NCBI GenBank assembly: GCA_937885235.1
Contig: CAKZZK010000186.1
Location: 1 to 15,473, forward strand
Origin: an uncultured Treponema sp.
GTDB lineage: Bacteria > Spirochaetota > Spirochaetia > Treponematales > Treponemataceae
DNA length: 15,473 bases
Direction: 5' to 3'
Shown here in pieces: positions 1 through 5,926 of the stretch. Each line of letters opens with the position of its first letter. Position 1 is the first letter of the stretch. The notes under the pieces are model-generated. The model searched no databases, was not told the DNA's origin, and saw only the letters and a list, made by a program, of their open reading frames with translations. Made by a program: the position numbers and the translations under genes.

Positions 1-201
1 TTTCGTCTGTTTTCCAATGGGTTTATCCCTTGTAGCGACTTTTGAAACTGGCTCATTATATATATCTTTGAGTGAATTGGCGACAGCTCCAGTTCCACAA
101 AAAGCATCAAAAAAAGATAGCCCCCCTTTCAAAAGACCTTTTTCTGCCAAGAGATTTCTAATTTGCTCAACAATAGACTCTTTATTGCCTAAATATCTCA
201 T
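1..201 (-). CDS. D12-class N6-adenine DNA methyltransferase, N-terminal fragment
   Basis: The first 67 codons of a gene that runs off the left edge. It starts at the ATG complementary to 199-201 with MRYLGNKESIVEQI. At about residues 29-40 it carries SFFDAFCGTGAV, the S-adenosylmethionine-binding motif I (D/N-x-F-x-G-x-G type) of Dam/D12-type adenine methyltransferases, which methylate N6 of adenine in short DNA sites and often belong to restriction-modification systems. The catalytic [DNS]PPY motif would lie further left and is not visible. Residues after about 50 (EPVSKVATRDKPIGKQ) do not look like the hydrophobic strand plus acidic residue expected after motif I, so the extreme edge may be chimeric or the gene may be truncated. 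The region is clearly more AT-rich than the genes to its right, consistent with horizontal acquisition. A promoter reads into it, with no Shine-Dalgarno before the ATG. Family assignment is fairly sure; specificity and intactness are unknown. Confidence 0.7.
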   Translation of the reverse strand, partial: MRYLGNKESIVEQIRNLLAEKGLLKGGLSFFDAFCGTGAVANSLKDIYNEPVSKVATRDKPIGKQTK

Positions 202-211
202 TTTAACGACA

Positions 212-240
212 AGTATAACGATTTGCAGATATTGTTTCAA
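212..240 (-). promoter_or_regulatory. Sigma-70-type promoter of the methyltransferase gene
   Basis: On the minus strand, TTGAAA (240-235), a 17-nt spacer and TATACT (217-212). The -10 box ends 10 nt before the ATG at 201, so the predicted transcript has a 5' leader of only a few bases. No Shine-Dalgarno-like sequence is present. Confidence 0.55.
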
Positions 241-251
241 CAAGCCCGCGC

Positions 252-280
252 TTGCCATATTCTGCCGATTGCAATATAAT
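252..280 (+). promoter_or_regulatory. Sigma-70-type promoter of the beta-barrel / phosphoesterase pair
   Basis: TTGCCA (252-257), a 17-nt spacer and a perfect TATAAT (275-280). Transcription should start near 287, about 6 nt before the ATG at 293. An in-frame ATG at 281 touches the -10 box and would lie upstream of the transcript start, which favours 293. The promoter is divergent from that of the methyltransferase, with the two -35 boxes about 11 bp apart. Confidence 0.6.
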
Positions 281-292
281 ATGGCGATTTAT

Positions 293-1016
293 ATGAACTG
301 GAAGCTGCTTACTCTCTGCATGACCCTCTGCCTCTGCCGCACAGCCCCGCTTTCCGCCGAGGGCAACGCCATAGGTCTGTTCTTCGGCAACGGGGGGGGG
401 GACAGGATATTCCTCGCAGTACGCGCAGACGCTGACCGCGCTGTACGAGCATCAGGGAAAAAACTGGCAGGCTAATGCAGGAATGCAGTATGCCGCAAGC
501 GCCCTTGACCTTACGGGCGAATGCAGCATACAGAAAACTTTCTTTGCGGCTTCCCCAGTTTCAGTAAAACTGGGGGCAGGACCCCTGCTCCATGCTGAAT
601 TTCTGGAAACAGACGCACTCATCGCGGATTTGCTGCTCCGCGGCTCTGCAACGGCAGCCCTCCGCGCAACGGGAACAGCGCTCAGCCTCTTTGCCGGCGC
701 GGGCTACAAGCACACCCTTGTCTATGAACTTATAAAGCACAATAATTACCTCATCACGGGAAATGCCATCCTGTCCGCACGCTTAAGCCAGAAGCTTTCG
801 GACAGGGGCGAAATAGGCGTAACGGTCGGCACATACAGCTACTTCCACTATCCCCGCCTCATCATGCCGTCACTGTCTCTCGATACCCGCTGGGCATGCA
901 GCGGGCAATGGTCGCTTGCCGGAGAGCTGCTTCTTCGCTTTACGAGCATTTCTGCGCAGGAAAACACGCAGCTGGAGCACGCTGACCTGCGTCTGGGGGC
1001 GATGTATGCGTTTTAA
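293..1016 (+). CDS. Outer-membrane beta-barrel protein, frameshifted at a poly-G tract (probably phase-variable, OFF as sequenced)
   Basis: Two overlapping reading frames make one gene. The first opens at ATG 293 with a signal peptide (MNWKLLTLCM..., hydrophobic to about residue 20, cleavage plausible after PLSA) and reads GNAIGLFFGN into a run of ten G (392-401). It then shifts out of frame and stops at TAA 473-475. In another frame the sequence continues without interruption from TGYSSQYAQTLTALYEHQ just after the G run to TAA 1014-1016. With nine G (or twelve) the two parts join into a protein of about 240 residues. The body alternates polar and hydrophobic residues in strand-like blocks, is rich in Gly, Ala and Tyr, and ends in AMYAF with a terminal Phe, as small 8-stranded outer-membrane barrels do. 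I do not recognise a named family. An internal ATG at 483 could restart translation but would lack the signal peptide. The 3' end overlaps the next gene by 11 bp. The alternative to phase variation is a homopolymer assembly error. Confidence 0.7.
392..401 (+). repeat. Poly-G homopolymer tract (G10) in a coding region
   Basis: Ten consecutive G after GGCAAC, starting on a codon boundary. Lengths divisible by three keep the downstream beta-barrel frame; ten does not. Slipped-strand mispairing at such tracts is an established switching mechanism for surface proteins in several bacteria, and poly-G tracts modulate expression of tpr genes and TP0126 in Treponema pallidum. Confidence 0.9.
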
Positions 1017-1845
1017 TGTTCTGGGCATCACAGCCCTGCTTTGCACACTGCTGCTTTCCTGCCAGAACGGGATTGACTCCCTGCTTGGCAAAACATACGG
1101 CATTGATGAACGAGCGGAGTTTTGCGACGTAGAGCCTGCCGCTTCGATACCTCAAAAATATGCCGTCGTGGTGATTTCAGATATGCACCTTGACAAGGGA
1201 AGCAGAGACATGGAAGACTTCCTGTCATATATAGCCGCCTATCCCTTTGCCGAAGATGAAAAAGCCGCTTTCTGCATAGTCCTCGGAGATATAGCCGACC
1301 ACGGCTACGACAGCGAATATGCCACATACCTGGCATTCCGTTCCCGCCTTGAGGCACTGGGAATGCAGGTCTTCAGCACTGCGGGAAATCATGATACCTA
1401 TGCTTCCGGCGACTATGGGCGCAAGTATATGGACGCAATAGCTTTTTCCACATTCTTCCGCATAAAAATCCGCGGCATATCCTTCTATGTAATTGATACT
1501 GCCGACGGTACGCTTGGCTATGCGCAGCTGCACAAACTGGAAGAAGAGCTGGCGGATGACGGCAACAGGAAAATCACCTTCAGCCATTATCCGCCCTATT
1601 CAGAGTCCCTCACGTACAGCATGCTCAACGACACCGAGTCCGCAAAGCTCCTTTCCCTCTACGCAAAACATAACGTCGTGTTTGCCTTTTCCGGGCATAC
1701 GCATGTCCATGAGGAAAAAAACTACAGCTCGTTCCGCGCGGTGACGGTAGGCAGCATACTCAATGACATTGCGCCGCACAATTTTGCAATTCTCTTTATA
1801 GACACAAAAAACAACAGCTTCCGCTGCGAGTCTATTGATTTTTAA
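1006..1845 (+). CDS. Calcineurin-like metallophosphoesterase lipoprotein
   Basis: A 279-residue protein. The start at 1006 is chosen because it gives a clean lipoprotein signal (MRFNVLGITALLCTLLLSC, acylated Cys at residue 19), and it overlaps the previous gene by 11 bp. A longer upstream extension in the same frame is only a shadow of that gene. All the metal-binding motifs of the calcineurin-like phosphoesterase superfamily are present in order: SDMH (Asp59, His61), LGDIADHG (Asp95), GNHD (127-130), the single His in FSHYPP (His194) and GHTH (230-233). A two-metal phosphoester hydrolase attached to a membrane on the periplasmic or outer face is therefore expected. The substrate (nucleotide, lipid or phosphoprotein) cannot be told. 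Translation is probably coupled to the upstream barrel gene, so its level may follow the G-tract state. Catalytic class is confident, role unknown. Confidence 0.88.
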   Translation: MRFNVLGITALLCTLLLSCQNGIDSLLGKTYGIDERAEFCDVEPAASIPQKYAVVVISDMHLDKGSRDMEDFLSYIAAYPFAEDEKAAFCIVLGDIADHGYDSEYATYLAFRSRLEALGMQVFSTAGNHDTYASGDYGRKYMDAIAFSTFFRIKIRGISFYVIDTADGTLGYAQLHKLEEELADDGNRKITFSHYPPYSESLTYSMLNDTESAKLLSLYAKHNVVFAFSGHTHVHEEKNYSSFRAVTVGSILNDIAPHNFAILFIDTKNNSFRCESIDF

Positions 1846-2005
1846 GCTGAGTGTCTTCCTCGATGTTTTTTATTTGTTCTGAAGTAAGCAGAAACGCAGC
1901 TGCGCTGTAAGGGGACGCCTTGCGGATTGTGGCGGCTCCTGCGGGAAAAAGGCGTGACACAGTGGGAGCGCCGTCCACACCATTGCGAAAACCATCCTGT
2001 CCTAG

Positions 2006-2115
2006 CACATAAAACATTTCGTCTCAGGCTCTAAAACGTTTTGTCTTAGCGTTTAAAACAAAATGTTTTAGCACCTAAAACAGAATGTTTTACACGCTAA
2101 GACATTTCGTTTTAG
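2006..2115. repeat. Five tandem 22-bp palindromic repeats
   Basis: Units at 2006-2027, 2028-2049, 2050-2071, 2072-2093 and 2094-2115. Each is a 3-nt linker plus a 19-bp imperfect dyad with consensus CTAAAACnnnnnGTTTTAG. The period is exactly 22 bp, close to two helical turns, so all dyads face the same side of the DNA. There is a second level of symmetry: units 2-3 (from 2031) are the inverse of units 4-5 (to 2115), including variant half-sites (GTCTTAG in unit 2, CTAAGAC in unit 5) and linkers (CGT against ACG). The centre is at CAC, 2072-2074. The array ends 35 bp upstream of the next -35 box. It could be a multi-operator for a dimeric regulator, a structured RNA or terminator, or a dispersed repeat; the sequence alone does not decide. 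Confidence 0.85.
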
Positions 2116-2150
2116 AAAAAATTGCCCCGCGTCAGCGCCGCTGCCCGCAC

Positions 2151-2179
2151 TCGACAAATGCCCCCATTCCGCTTATACT
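2151..2179 (+). promoter_or_regulatory. Sigma-70-type promoter of the 3-TM protein / rluA-like operon
   Basis: TCGACA (2151-2156), a 17-nt spacer and TATACT (2174-2179). The -10 box ends 8 nt before ATG 2188, so the transcript should start about 2 nt before, or at, the start codon. No Shine-Dalgarno is present. Confidence 0.55.
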
Positions 2180-2187
2180 GTAGCAGT

Positions 2188-2499
2188 ATGAATGTTACCA
2201 ATAATCCGCACCTAGTCCTCGCCTGCGGCATAGTGTTTATGGCGGTGGGAGGCGTCTTCTGCGTGCTGGCGGCGTACCTCAAAAGCCCGTCCTCCGTGCA
2301 AAAGGCGCCGATAAGCAAAATTGCGGGAACTATCTTCTATATAATGGGGGCGCTCACGCTTGCCTCGGGGCTTGTCACCGTCGTCCTGCACAACGAGCTG
2401 ACAAAGACGGTTTTGCAGGCGGGCTTTCTCGCCTACCTTGTCCTGCTCACCGCGCTCTGCTGCGTCTTTGTCGCACTTGTAAAGGACGGCACTAGATGA
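2188..2499 (+). CDS. Small three-helix inner-membrane protein of unknown function
   Basis: A 103-residue protein. The start at 2188 (MNVTNNPHL) is preferred over an in-frame ATG at 2122, because the upstream extension overlaps the promoter and has unsuited Arg-rich composition. Three membrane helices are visible at about residues 9-29, 44-64 and 74-97, with a short basic loop (LKSPSSVQKAPISK) between the first two and a charged C-terminus (VKDGTR). I do not recognise the family; small multi-helix proteins of the DUF3784 type have a similar size and topology, but no diagnostic motif is seen. Its TGA overlaps the ATG of the pseudouridine synthase gene (ATGA, 2496-2499), so the two are co-translated. 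It is the first gene downstream of the 22-bp palindrome array and has its own promoter, apparently leaderless. Confidence 0.7.
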   Translation: MNVTNNPHLVLACGIVFMAVGGVFCVLAAYLKSPSSVQKAPISKIAGTIFYIMGALTLASGLVTVVLHNELTKTVLQAGFLAYLVLLTALCCVFVALVKDGTR

Positions 2500-3368
2500 A
2501 CGTAAAGGCAAGCACGCGCTACAAGCGGGAGCACAAGGCGGACTATGGCAAAGAAAGGCTCGACATCCTCTATGAGGACGAAGCCATTGTCGTCATCAAC
2601 AAGCCGAGCGGTATGCTTTCCGTGCCCTATCCCGGAAGCCGCGCGCGCACCGCACAGGGAGTGCTCGAAAAGCTCTTGCACAAAAAAGTCTTTGTCGTAC
2701 ACAGGCTTGACCGCGACACAAGCGGGGTGATGCTCTTTGTGCTGAGCGAGGCAGTCCAGCACAAGGTGTTGGCGCAGTGGCACACGATGGTGACCGAAAG
2801 GCTCTACCGCGCGGTTGCGGAAAATCCCCGCCGCAGGGAAGATGCCCTGCCGGACAGCGGGACCATAGACGCGCCCCTCGCACAGAACGCGCGCCACGTG
2901 GGCTATGTTCCCCACGATGCGGACGACCATGCCAAAACCGTAGAGGCACGGACTCACTTTGCCGTCATAGCGAGGGGCAAGACGCACACGCTCTTTGAGC
3001 TTTCTCTGGATACGGGAAAAAAGAACCAGATCCGCGCTCACCTCGCCTCCCGCCGCTATCCGCTTGCGGGGGATGAAAACTACCGCGCGCGCACAGACCC
3101 CTTCCACAGGCTTGCCCTCCATGCCCGTACGCTCGCTTTTGTCCATCCCGTGACGGCAAGGCCGATGAAATTCGAGGTGCCCGAAAGCGGCGAATGGCTT
3201 TCCTACGTGGAACGCGGGGACAGCACGCCTGAAATCCCCGTCTGGCGGGACAGGGGCTCTCCCTACAACAAAAAGCCTGCTTCTTTACCGCAGGGAGCAG
3301 AGCGAATGCCTCCATCCCGCAAGGAGCTGCGCAAGATGGATTTCATAGCGCGGGGCAAAAAACTGTAA
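2496..3368 (+). CDS. RluA-family pseudouridine synthase
   Basis: A 290-residue protein that isomerises specific uridines in rRNA or tRNA to pseudouridine. The RluA signature HRLDRDTSG is at residues 69-77, with the catalytic Asp72. Preceding it are the family's opening strand LYEDEAIVVINKPSGML (25-41) and, later, the conserved TGKKNQIRAHL (173-183) and LALHA (206-210). There is no N-terminal S4 domain, so the protein resembles the short RluA/TruC type rather than RluC/RluD. After about residue 240 it has an unusual 50-residue basic, proline-containing tail ending in SRKELRKMDFIARGKKL, possibly an extra RNA contact. Start overlap with the upstream membrane protein is 4 bp. The exact target base cannot be assigned from sequence. 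Downstream, AACAAGA/TCTTTGTT with a T run (about 3367-3391) may be a weak terminator. Confidence 0.92.
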   Translation: MNVKASTRYKREHKADYGKERLDILYEDEAIVVINKPSGMLSVPYPGSRARTAQGVLEKLLHKKVFVVHRLDRDTSGVMLFVLSEAVQHKVLAQWHTMVTERLYRAVAENPRRREDALPDSGTIDAPLAQNARHVGYVPHDADDHAKTVEARTHFAVIARGKTHTLFELSLDTGKKNQIRAHLASRRYPLAGDENYRARTDPFHRLALHARTLAFVHPVTARPMKFEVPESGEWLSYVERGDSTPEIPVWRDRGSPYNKKPASLPQGAERMPPSRKELRKMDFIARGKKL

Positions 3369-3415
3369 CAAGATGCACACCGTCTTTGTTTTTATGATAT
3401 GAAGCTATCGTGGAC

Positions 3416-3444
3416 TTGAAATATTATGGAAAATATGGTAGTTT
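3416..3444 (+). promoter_or_regulatory. Possible promoter of the CsgG-like lipoprotein operon
   Basis: TTGAAA (3416-3421), a 17-nt spacer and a poor -10 TAGTTT (3439-3444) inside an AT-rich stretch. It would leave a leader of about 50 nt before ATG 3500. That leader contains a small hairpin (CCAGT/ACTGG, 3460-3473, AAAA loop) followed by TTTT. Nothing better is visible in the 131-bp gap. Confidence 0.3.
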
Positions 3445-3499
3445 TTTTTAAGGATAAAGCCAGTAAAAACTGGTTTTCACTATGTTAAGGGGGAACACT

Positions 3500-4465
3500 A
3501 TGAAAGTAACGAATATCCTGCTTGCGGCGACCATGCCGCTGCTTTTTGCCGCCTGTGTAAGCAGCAAGCCAGACATAACGGCAAACAACGCCGCGCTCGT
3601 GCAGCAGGAGAAAAATCAGCAGCAACAGCAGCAGAATTATCAGGGACTCAAGCGCAAAGTGGCTATAGCCCGCTTTTCCAATGAGACTGAATATGCCAAG
3701 GGTGCTTTCTACGACAAGAACAATGACCCGCTCGGCAAGCAGGCTGTGGATATCCTGACTTCCCGCCTCGCCTCTTCGGGCAAGTTCATCCTGCTTGAGC
3801 GCGCTGATGCGGACCTCATCCAGAAAGAGCTGGAGGAATACTCCGGTGCGGAAGACCTTGCGCAGAAGGTGGGTGCGGATTACCTGATTATAGGCTCCGT
3901 CACCGAGTTCGGGCGCAAGAACACGGGTGAAACAGGGCTGTTTACCCAGACCAAGCGGCAGACCGTGCAGGCGGGCGTGGCAATCCGCCTTGTGGATGTT
4001 TCCACGGGTGAAATCATCTATTCCGATGAAGGCAAGGGCGAGGCAGAGACAGAGGCTTCCACCGTACTCGGCTTCGGCGGTCAGGCGGGCTATGATGCAA
4101 CGCTCAGCGACAAGGCTATCAGCGCAGCCATCTCCCAGCTGGTGGAGAATGTCATCAACAACTGTATGGACAGGCCGTGGAAATCCTACATCCTCTCTTA
4201 CGACGGCAGCGGTATGTTCATCGGCGGCGGCGCAAATCAGGGCGTAAAGCCGGGCGATGTCTTTGCCGTGTACGAAAAGGGCAACAGGGTGCGCAATCCG
4301 CAGACCGGTATGTACATTGAGCTGCCGGGCACCAAGGTTGGCGAAGTGCGCGTGCTTTCCACAGGCGGTTCTTCCGTTACGAACGAATATGCCCAGGTGC
4401 AGCTGACGCAGGGCTATGTCGATGCGGGGAACATTGAAAACTACGAAGTTATGGAGAAGAAATAA
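3500..4465 (+). CDS. CsgG-like outer-membrane lipoprotein
   Basis: A 321-residue lipoprotein. The start at 3500 (MKVTNILLAATMPLLFAAC) is chosen for its signal peptide, lipobox FAAC (Cys19) and the strong Shine-Dalgarno AAGGGGG upstream; an ATG at 3482 would lengthen it by six codons. A Gln-rich linker (about residues 35-48) is followed by a CsgG/FlgT-like domain from about 51: KVAIARFSNET, then FILLERADADLIQKELEE, VGADYLIIGSVTEFG, and VRLVDVSTGEIIYSDEG-type strands, to about residue 225. The C-terminal part (MFIGGGANQGVKPGDVFAVY) resembles the FlgT-like tail often found in such proteins. CsgG itself forms the curli export channel. No curli subunit is present here, and this gene heads an operon with DUF4810 and DUF799 partners, the arrangement known for uncharacterised envelope lipoprotein clusters. 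Function is thus probably an envelope complex rather than curli secretion. Confidence 0.85.
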   Translation: MKVTNILLAATMPLLFAACVSSKPDITANNAALVQQEKNQQQQQQNYQGLKRKVAIARFSNETEYAKGAFYDKNNDPLGKQAVDILTSRLASSGKFILLERADADLIQKELEEYSGAEDLAQKVGADYLIIGSVTEFGRKNTGETGLFTQTKRQTVQAGVAIRLVDVSTGEIIYSDEGKGEAETEASTVLGFGGQAGYDATLSDKAISAAISQLVENVINNCMDRPWKSYILSYDGSGMFIGGGANQGVKPGDVFAVYEKGNRVRNPQTGMYIELPGTKVGEVRVLSTGGSSVTNEYAQVQLTQGYVDAGNIENYEVMEKK

Positions 4466-4809
4466 TGAGAAAATACGCCTTTCTTTCCGTCATAGCGGCA
4501 CTGTTTGCCCTTTGTTCCGTGCTTGCGGGCTGCAAGAGCGCCCGTTCAATCTCCTATGGCCGCGCCAACGAGGGCTACGTGCAGTTTGTCGGCTCCCAGT
4601 ACAGCAGCGTCACCGTCATCTTTGACGATGACGTGAAGATCACCGCAAAGGTGAACAAGTCAGGCGAAAAGGTGAGCAAGAACGACAACACCTACGCCGT
4701 CACGCCGGGTGCGCACAAAGTGGAAGTCTTTGACAACAAGGGCAACACCATCCTTGTCAAGCAGATTTTCGTGTCCGCGCAGGAAATACGGACTGTGAGC
4801 CTGCCATGA
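4465..4809 (+). CDS. Small lipoprotein with PEGA-like C-terminus
   Basis: A 114-residue protein beginning in the TAATG overlap with the CsgG-like gene. The signal peptide ends in a lipobox VLAGC (Cys23). The mature part is short and beta-rich: EGYVQFVGSQYSSVTVIFDDD, then TYAVTPGAHKVEVFDNKG, which resembles the PGxHxVxV turn of PEGA-type domains found in surface and periplasmic proteins, and it ends in VSAQEIRTVSLP. I do not recognise a named family. It sits between the CsgG-like and DUF4810 genes, where the better-known three-gene clusters have nothing, so it may be a lineage-specific subunit of the same complex. Its TGA overlaps the next ATG (4806-4809). Confidence 0.75.
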   Translation: MRKYAFLSVIAALFALCSVLAGCKSARSISYGRANEGYVQFVGSQYSSVTVIFDDDVKITAKVNKSGEKVSKNDNTYAVTPGAHKVEVFDNKGNTILVKQIFVSAQEIRTVSLP

Positions 4810-5168
4810 AAAAAGCCCTTGCCGTGCTTGCGCTGGCAGCCGCGCTTGCGGCATCCCCGTCCCTGTGCATGGCGGCGGGGCTGTACAGCTGGAGCAACTA
4901 CCAGAGCAATGCCTACAAATACTTTAAGAAAGCGGACCTCGGCTCGCTGCAGAATCTCCTCAAGAGCTACGACCAGATAATCTCAAAGCAGGGAGGTTCC
5001 CGCGGCACGGTGCCGCCGGGAATCTATGCGGATTACGGCTGGCTTTTGATAAAGAGCGGCAGCAGGGATGAAGGAAAGGCAATGCTCATGAAGGAGATGG
5101 AGCTGTATCCCGAATCCAGCACGCTTATCATGCGCATATTGAAGAGGTTTGAGGAAAATGAAAATTAA
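4806..5168 (+). CDS. DUF4810-family envelope protein
   Basis: A 120-residue protein with the DUF4810 pattern: GLYSWSNYQSNAYKYFK just after the signal, then TVPPGIYADYGWLLIKSG and a helical repeat DEGKAMLMKEMELYPES, close to the family's usual length of 110-130 residues. Family members I know are usually lipoproteins. Here the signal peptide (MKKALAVLALAAALAASPSLCMAAG) has a Cys at 21 but with PSL before it, a poor lipobox, so signal peptidase I cleavage after MAA seems likelier and the protein may be soluble in the periplasm. It overlaps the upstream gene by 4 bp and the downstream gene by 11 bp, so expression with the CsgG-like and DUF799 partners is almost certain. Molecular role unknown. 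Confidence 0.8.
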   Translation: MKKALAVLALAAALAASPSLCMAAGLYSWSNYQSNAYKYFKKADLGSLQNLLKSYDQIISKQGGSRGTVPPGIYADYGWLLIKSGSRDEGKAMLMKEMELYPESSTLIMRILKRFEENEN

Positions 5169-5892
5169 CGCTTTGTCCAAGGCTCTTCTGACCGGCGCCC
5201 TTCTCTGTGCATCGCTTTTGCTGTCTTCCTGCCTGTCGATGCTGACGGAAGAGGAAAACTTTATGTCCGGCGCCACAAAGGGGGAGGCATACCGGCAGTT
5301 CTATGAGGAAAAGCCTGTCGTCCTGCTCATCATGCCGCCAATCAACAACAGCGCCAACGTGGACGCAAAGGATTACTTCTACACCACGCTTTCCGTGCCA
5401 CTTGCCGAGGCGGGCTATTACGTGCTTCCGCCCAACCTGATGCTGGAGGTGCTGCAGCGGGAAAGCGCCTATGACGCGGAGATGTTCATCGACGGCGACC
5501 TGTCCCAGTTCCACGAGATTTTCGGGGCAGACGCGGCGGTGTTCACCACGATTACGGCGTGGACAAAATCCCTGCTGGATTCCTCGGTGACGGTGAAGAT
5601 TGAATACCTCATCAAGTCCACGAGGACCAACGAGGTGCTGTACACAAAGAGCGGCATCGTCATCACGGATGCGTCCCAGAATCTTTCTTCGGGGGAAAGC
5701 CTTGTGGGCTCGCTTGCGGACATCTTCCTGTCTGCCCTGTCAACAATGCTCACGGATTATATGGATATGGCGGTGATCTGCAACAACCGCGTGCTTTCTG
5801 ACCTGCCCGCAGGAAAATACAGCCCCAACTACGGCTCCGACGCTTCCCGCCGCCCCACGAATTCTACGATTACAATCAATCTTAAAAATTAA
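5158..5892 (+). CDS. DUF799 (GNA1162-like) lipoprotein
   Basis: A 244-residue lipoprotein. The start at ATG 5158 has GAGG at 5151-5154; a TTG at 5149 is less likely. The lipobox is LLSSC (Cys25). Residues 50-140 match DUF799: KPVVLLIMPPINNSANVDAKD, then YFYTTLSVPLAEAGYYVLPP, and an IFGADAAVFTTITAW strand. This is the fold of the meningococcal GNA1162 lipoprotein, structurally related to periplasmic oligomerising proteins such as TolB's N-terminal domain and CsgG-like folds. The tail from about 215 is Asn/Ser-rich (YSPNYGSDASRRPTNSTI). It is the last of four overlapping envelope genes, and fabV begins 34 bp downstream with no clear terminator between them. It probably forms a complex with the CsgG-like protein; the activity is not known. 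Confidence 0.88.
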   Translation: MKINALSKALLTGALLCASLLLSSCLSMLTEEENFMSGATKGEAYRQFYEEKPVVLLIMPPINNSANVDAKDYFYTTLSVPLAEAGYYVLPPNLMLEVLQRESAYDAEMFIDGDLSQFHEIFGADAAVFTTITAWTKSLLDSSVTVKIEYLIKSTRTNEVLYTKSGIVITDASQNLSSGESLVGSLADIFLSALSTMLTDYMDMAVICNNRVLSDLPAGKYSPNYGSDASRRPTNSTITINLKN

Positions 5893-5926
5893 TGGATCAA
5901 AACAAGAGTCAAATAGGAGTAATACG

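Larger units (their letters stand above)
1846..2187. other. Non-coding interval with a repeat array and promoter
   Basis: About 340 bases without a convincing gene. 1846-2005 is GC-rich in its second half (around 1905-1985) and contains no gene I can support. A 61-codon minus-strand reading frame crosses it (1832-2017) but has no ribosome site, and its start lies in the repeats. 2006-2115 is the palindrome array and 2151-2179 the promoter of the next operon. I see no classical GC stem plus U-run terminator for the phosphoesterase transcript. The stacked palindromes could serve that purpose. Confidence 0.6.

Noticed and set aside
483..1016. Separate 177-residue gene starting at ATG 483
   Set aside because: The same frame is open back to the G tract and continues barrel-like sequence there, while ATG 483 lacks a signal peptide and ribosome site. 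It is better read as the 3' part of the frameshifted gene starting at 293.
1832..2017. 61-codon reading frame on the minus strand downstream of the phosphoesterase
   Set aside because: It has no ribosome binding site, starts inside the palindrome array, overlaps the end of the phosphoesterase gene and has a composition unlike a folded protein. More likely part of a non-coding or dispersed repeat region.
2006..2115. CRISPR array or integron attC site
   Set aside because: The units are contiguous palindromes with only 3-nt linkers and no unique spacers, and there are no cas or integrase genes. The symmetry is unlike attC R/L boxes.
2433..3146. 237-codon minus-strand reading frame opposite the pseudouridine synthase
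   Set aside because: The plus strand carries the RluA signature motifs; the antisense frame is a compositional shadow.
3460..3478. Intrinsic terminator or riboswitch before the CsgG-like gene
   Set aside because: The stem is only five A/T-containing pairs and the T run is four bases. It is too small to call, so I mention it only in the promoter entry.
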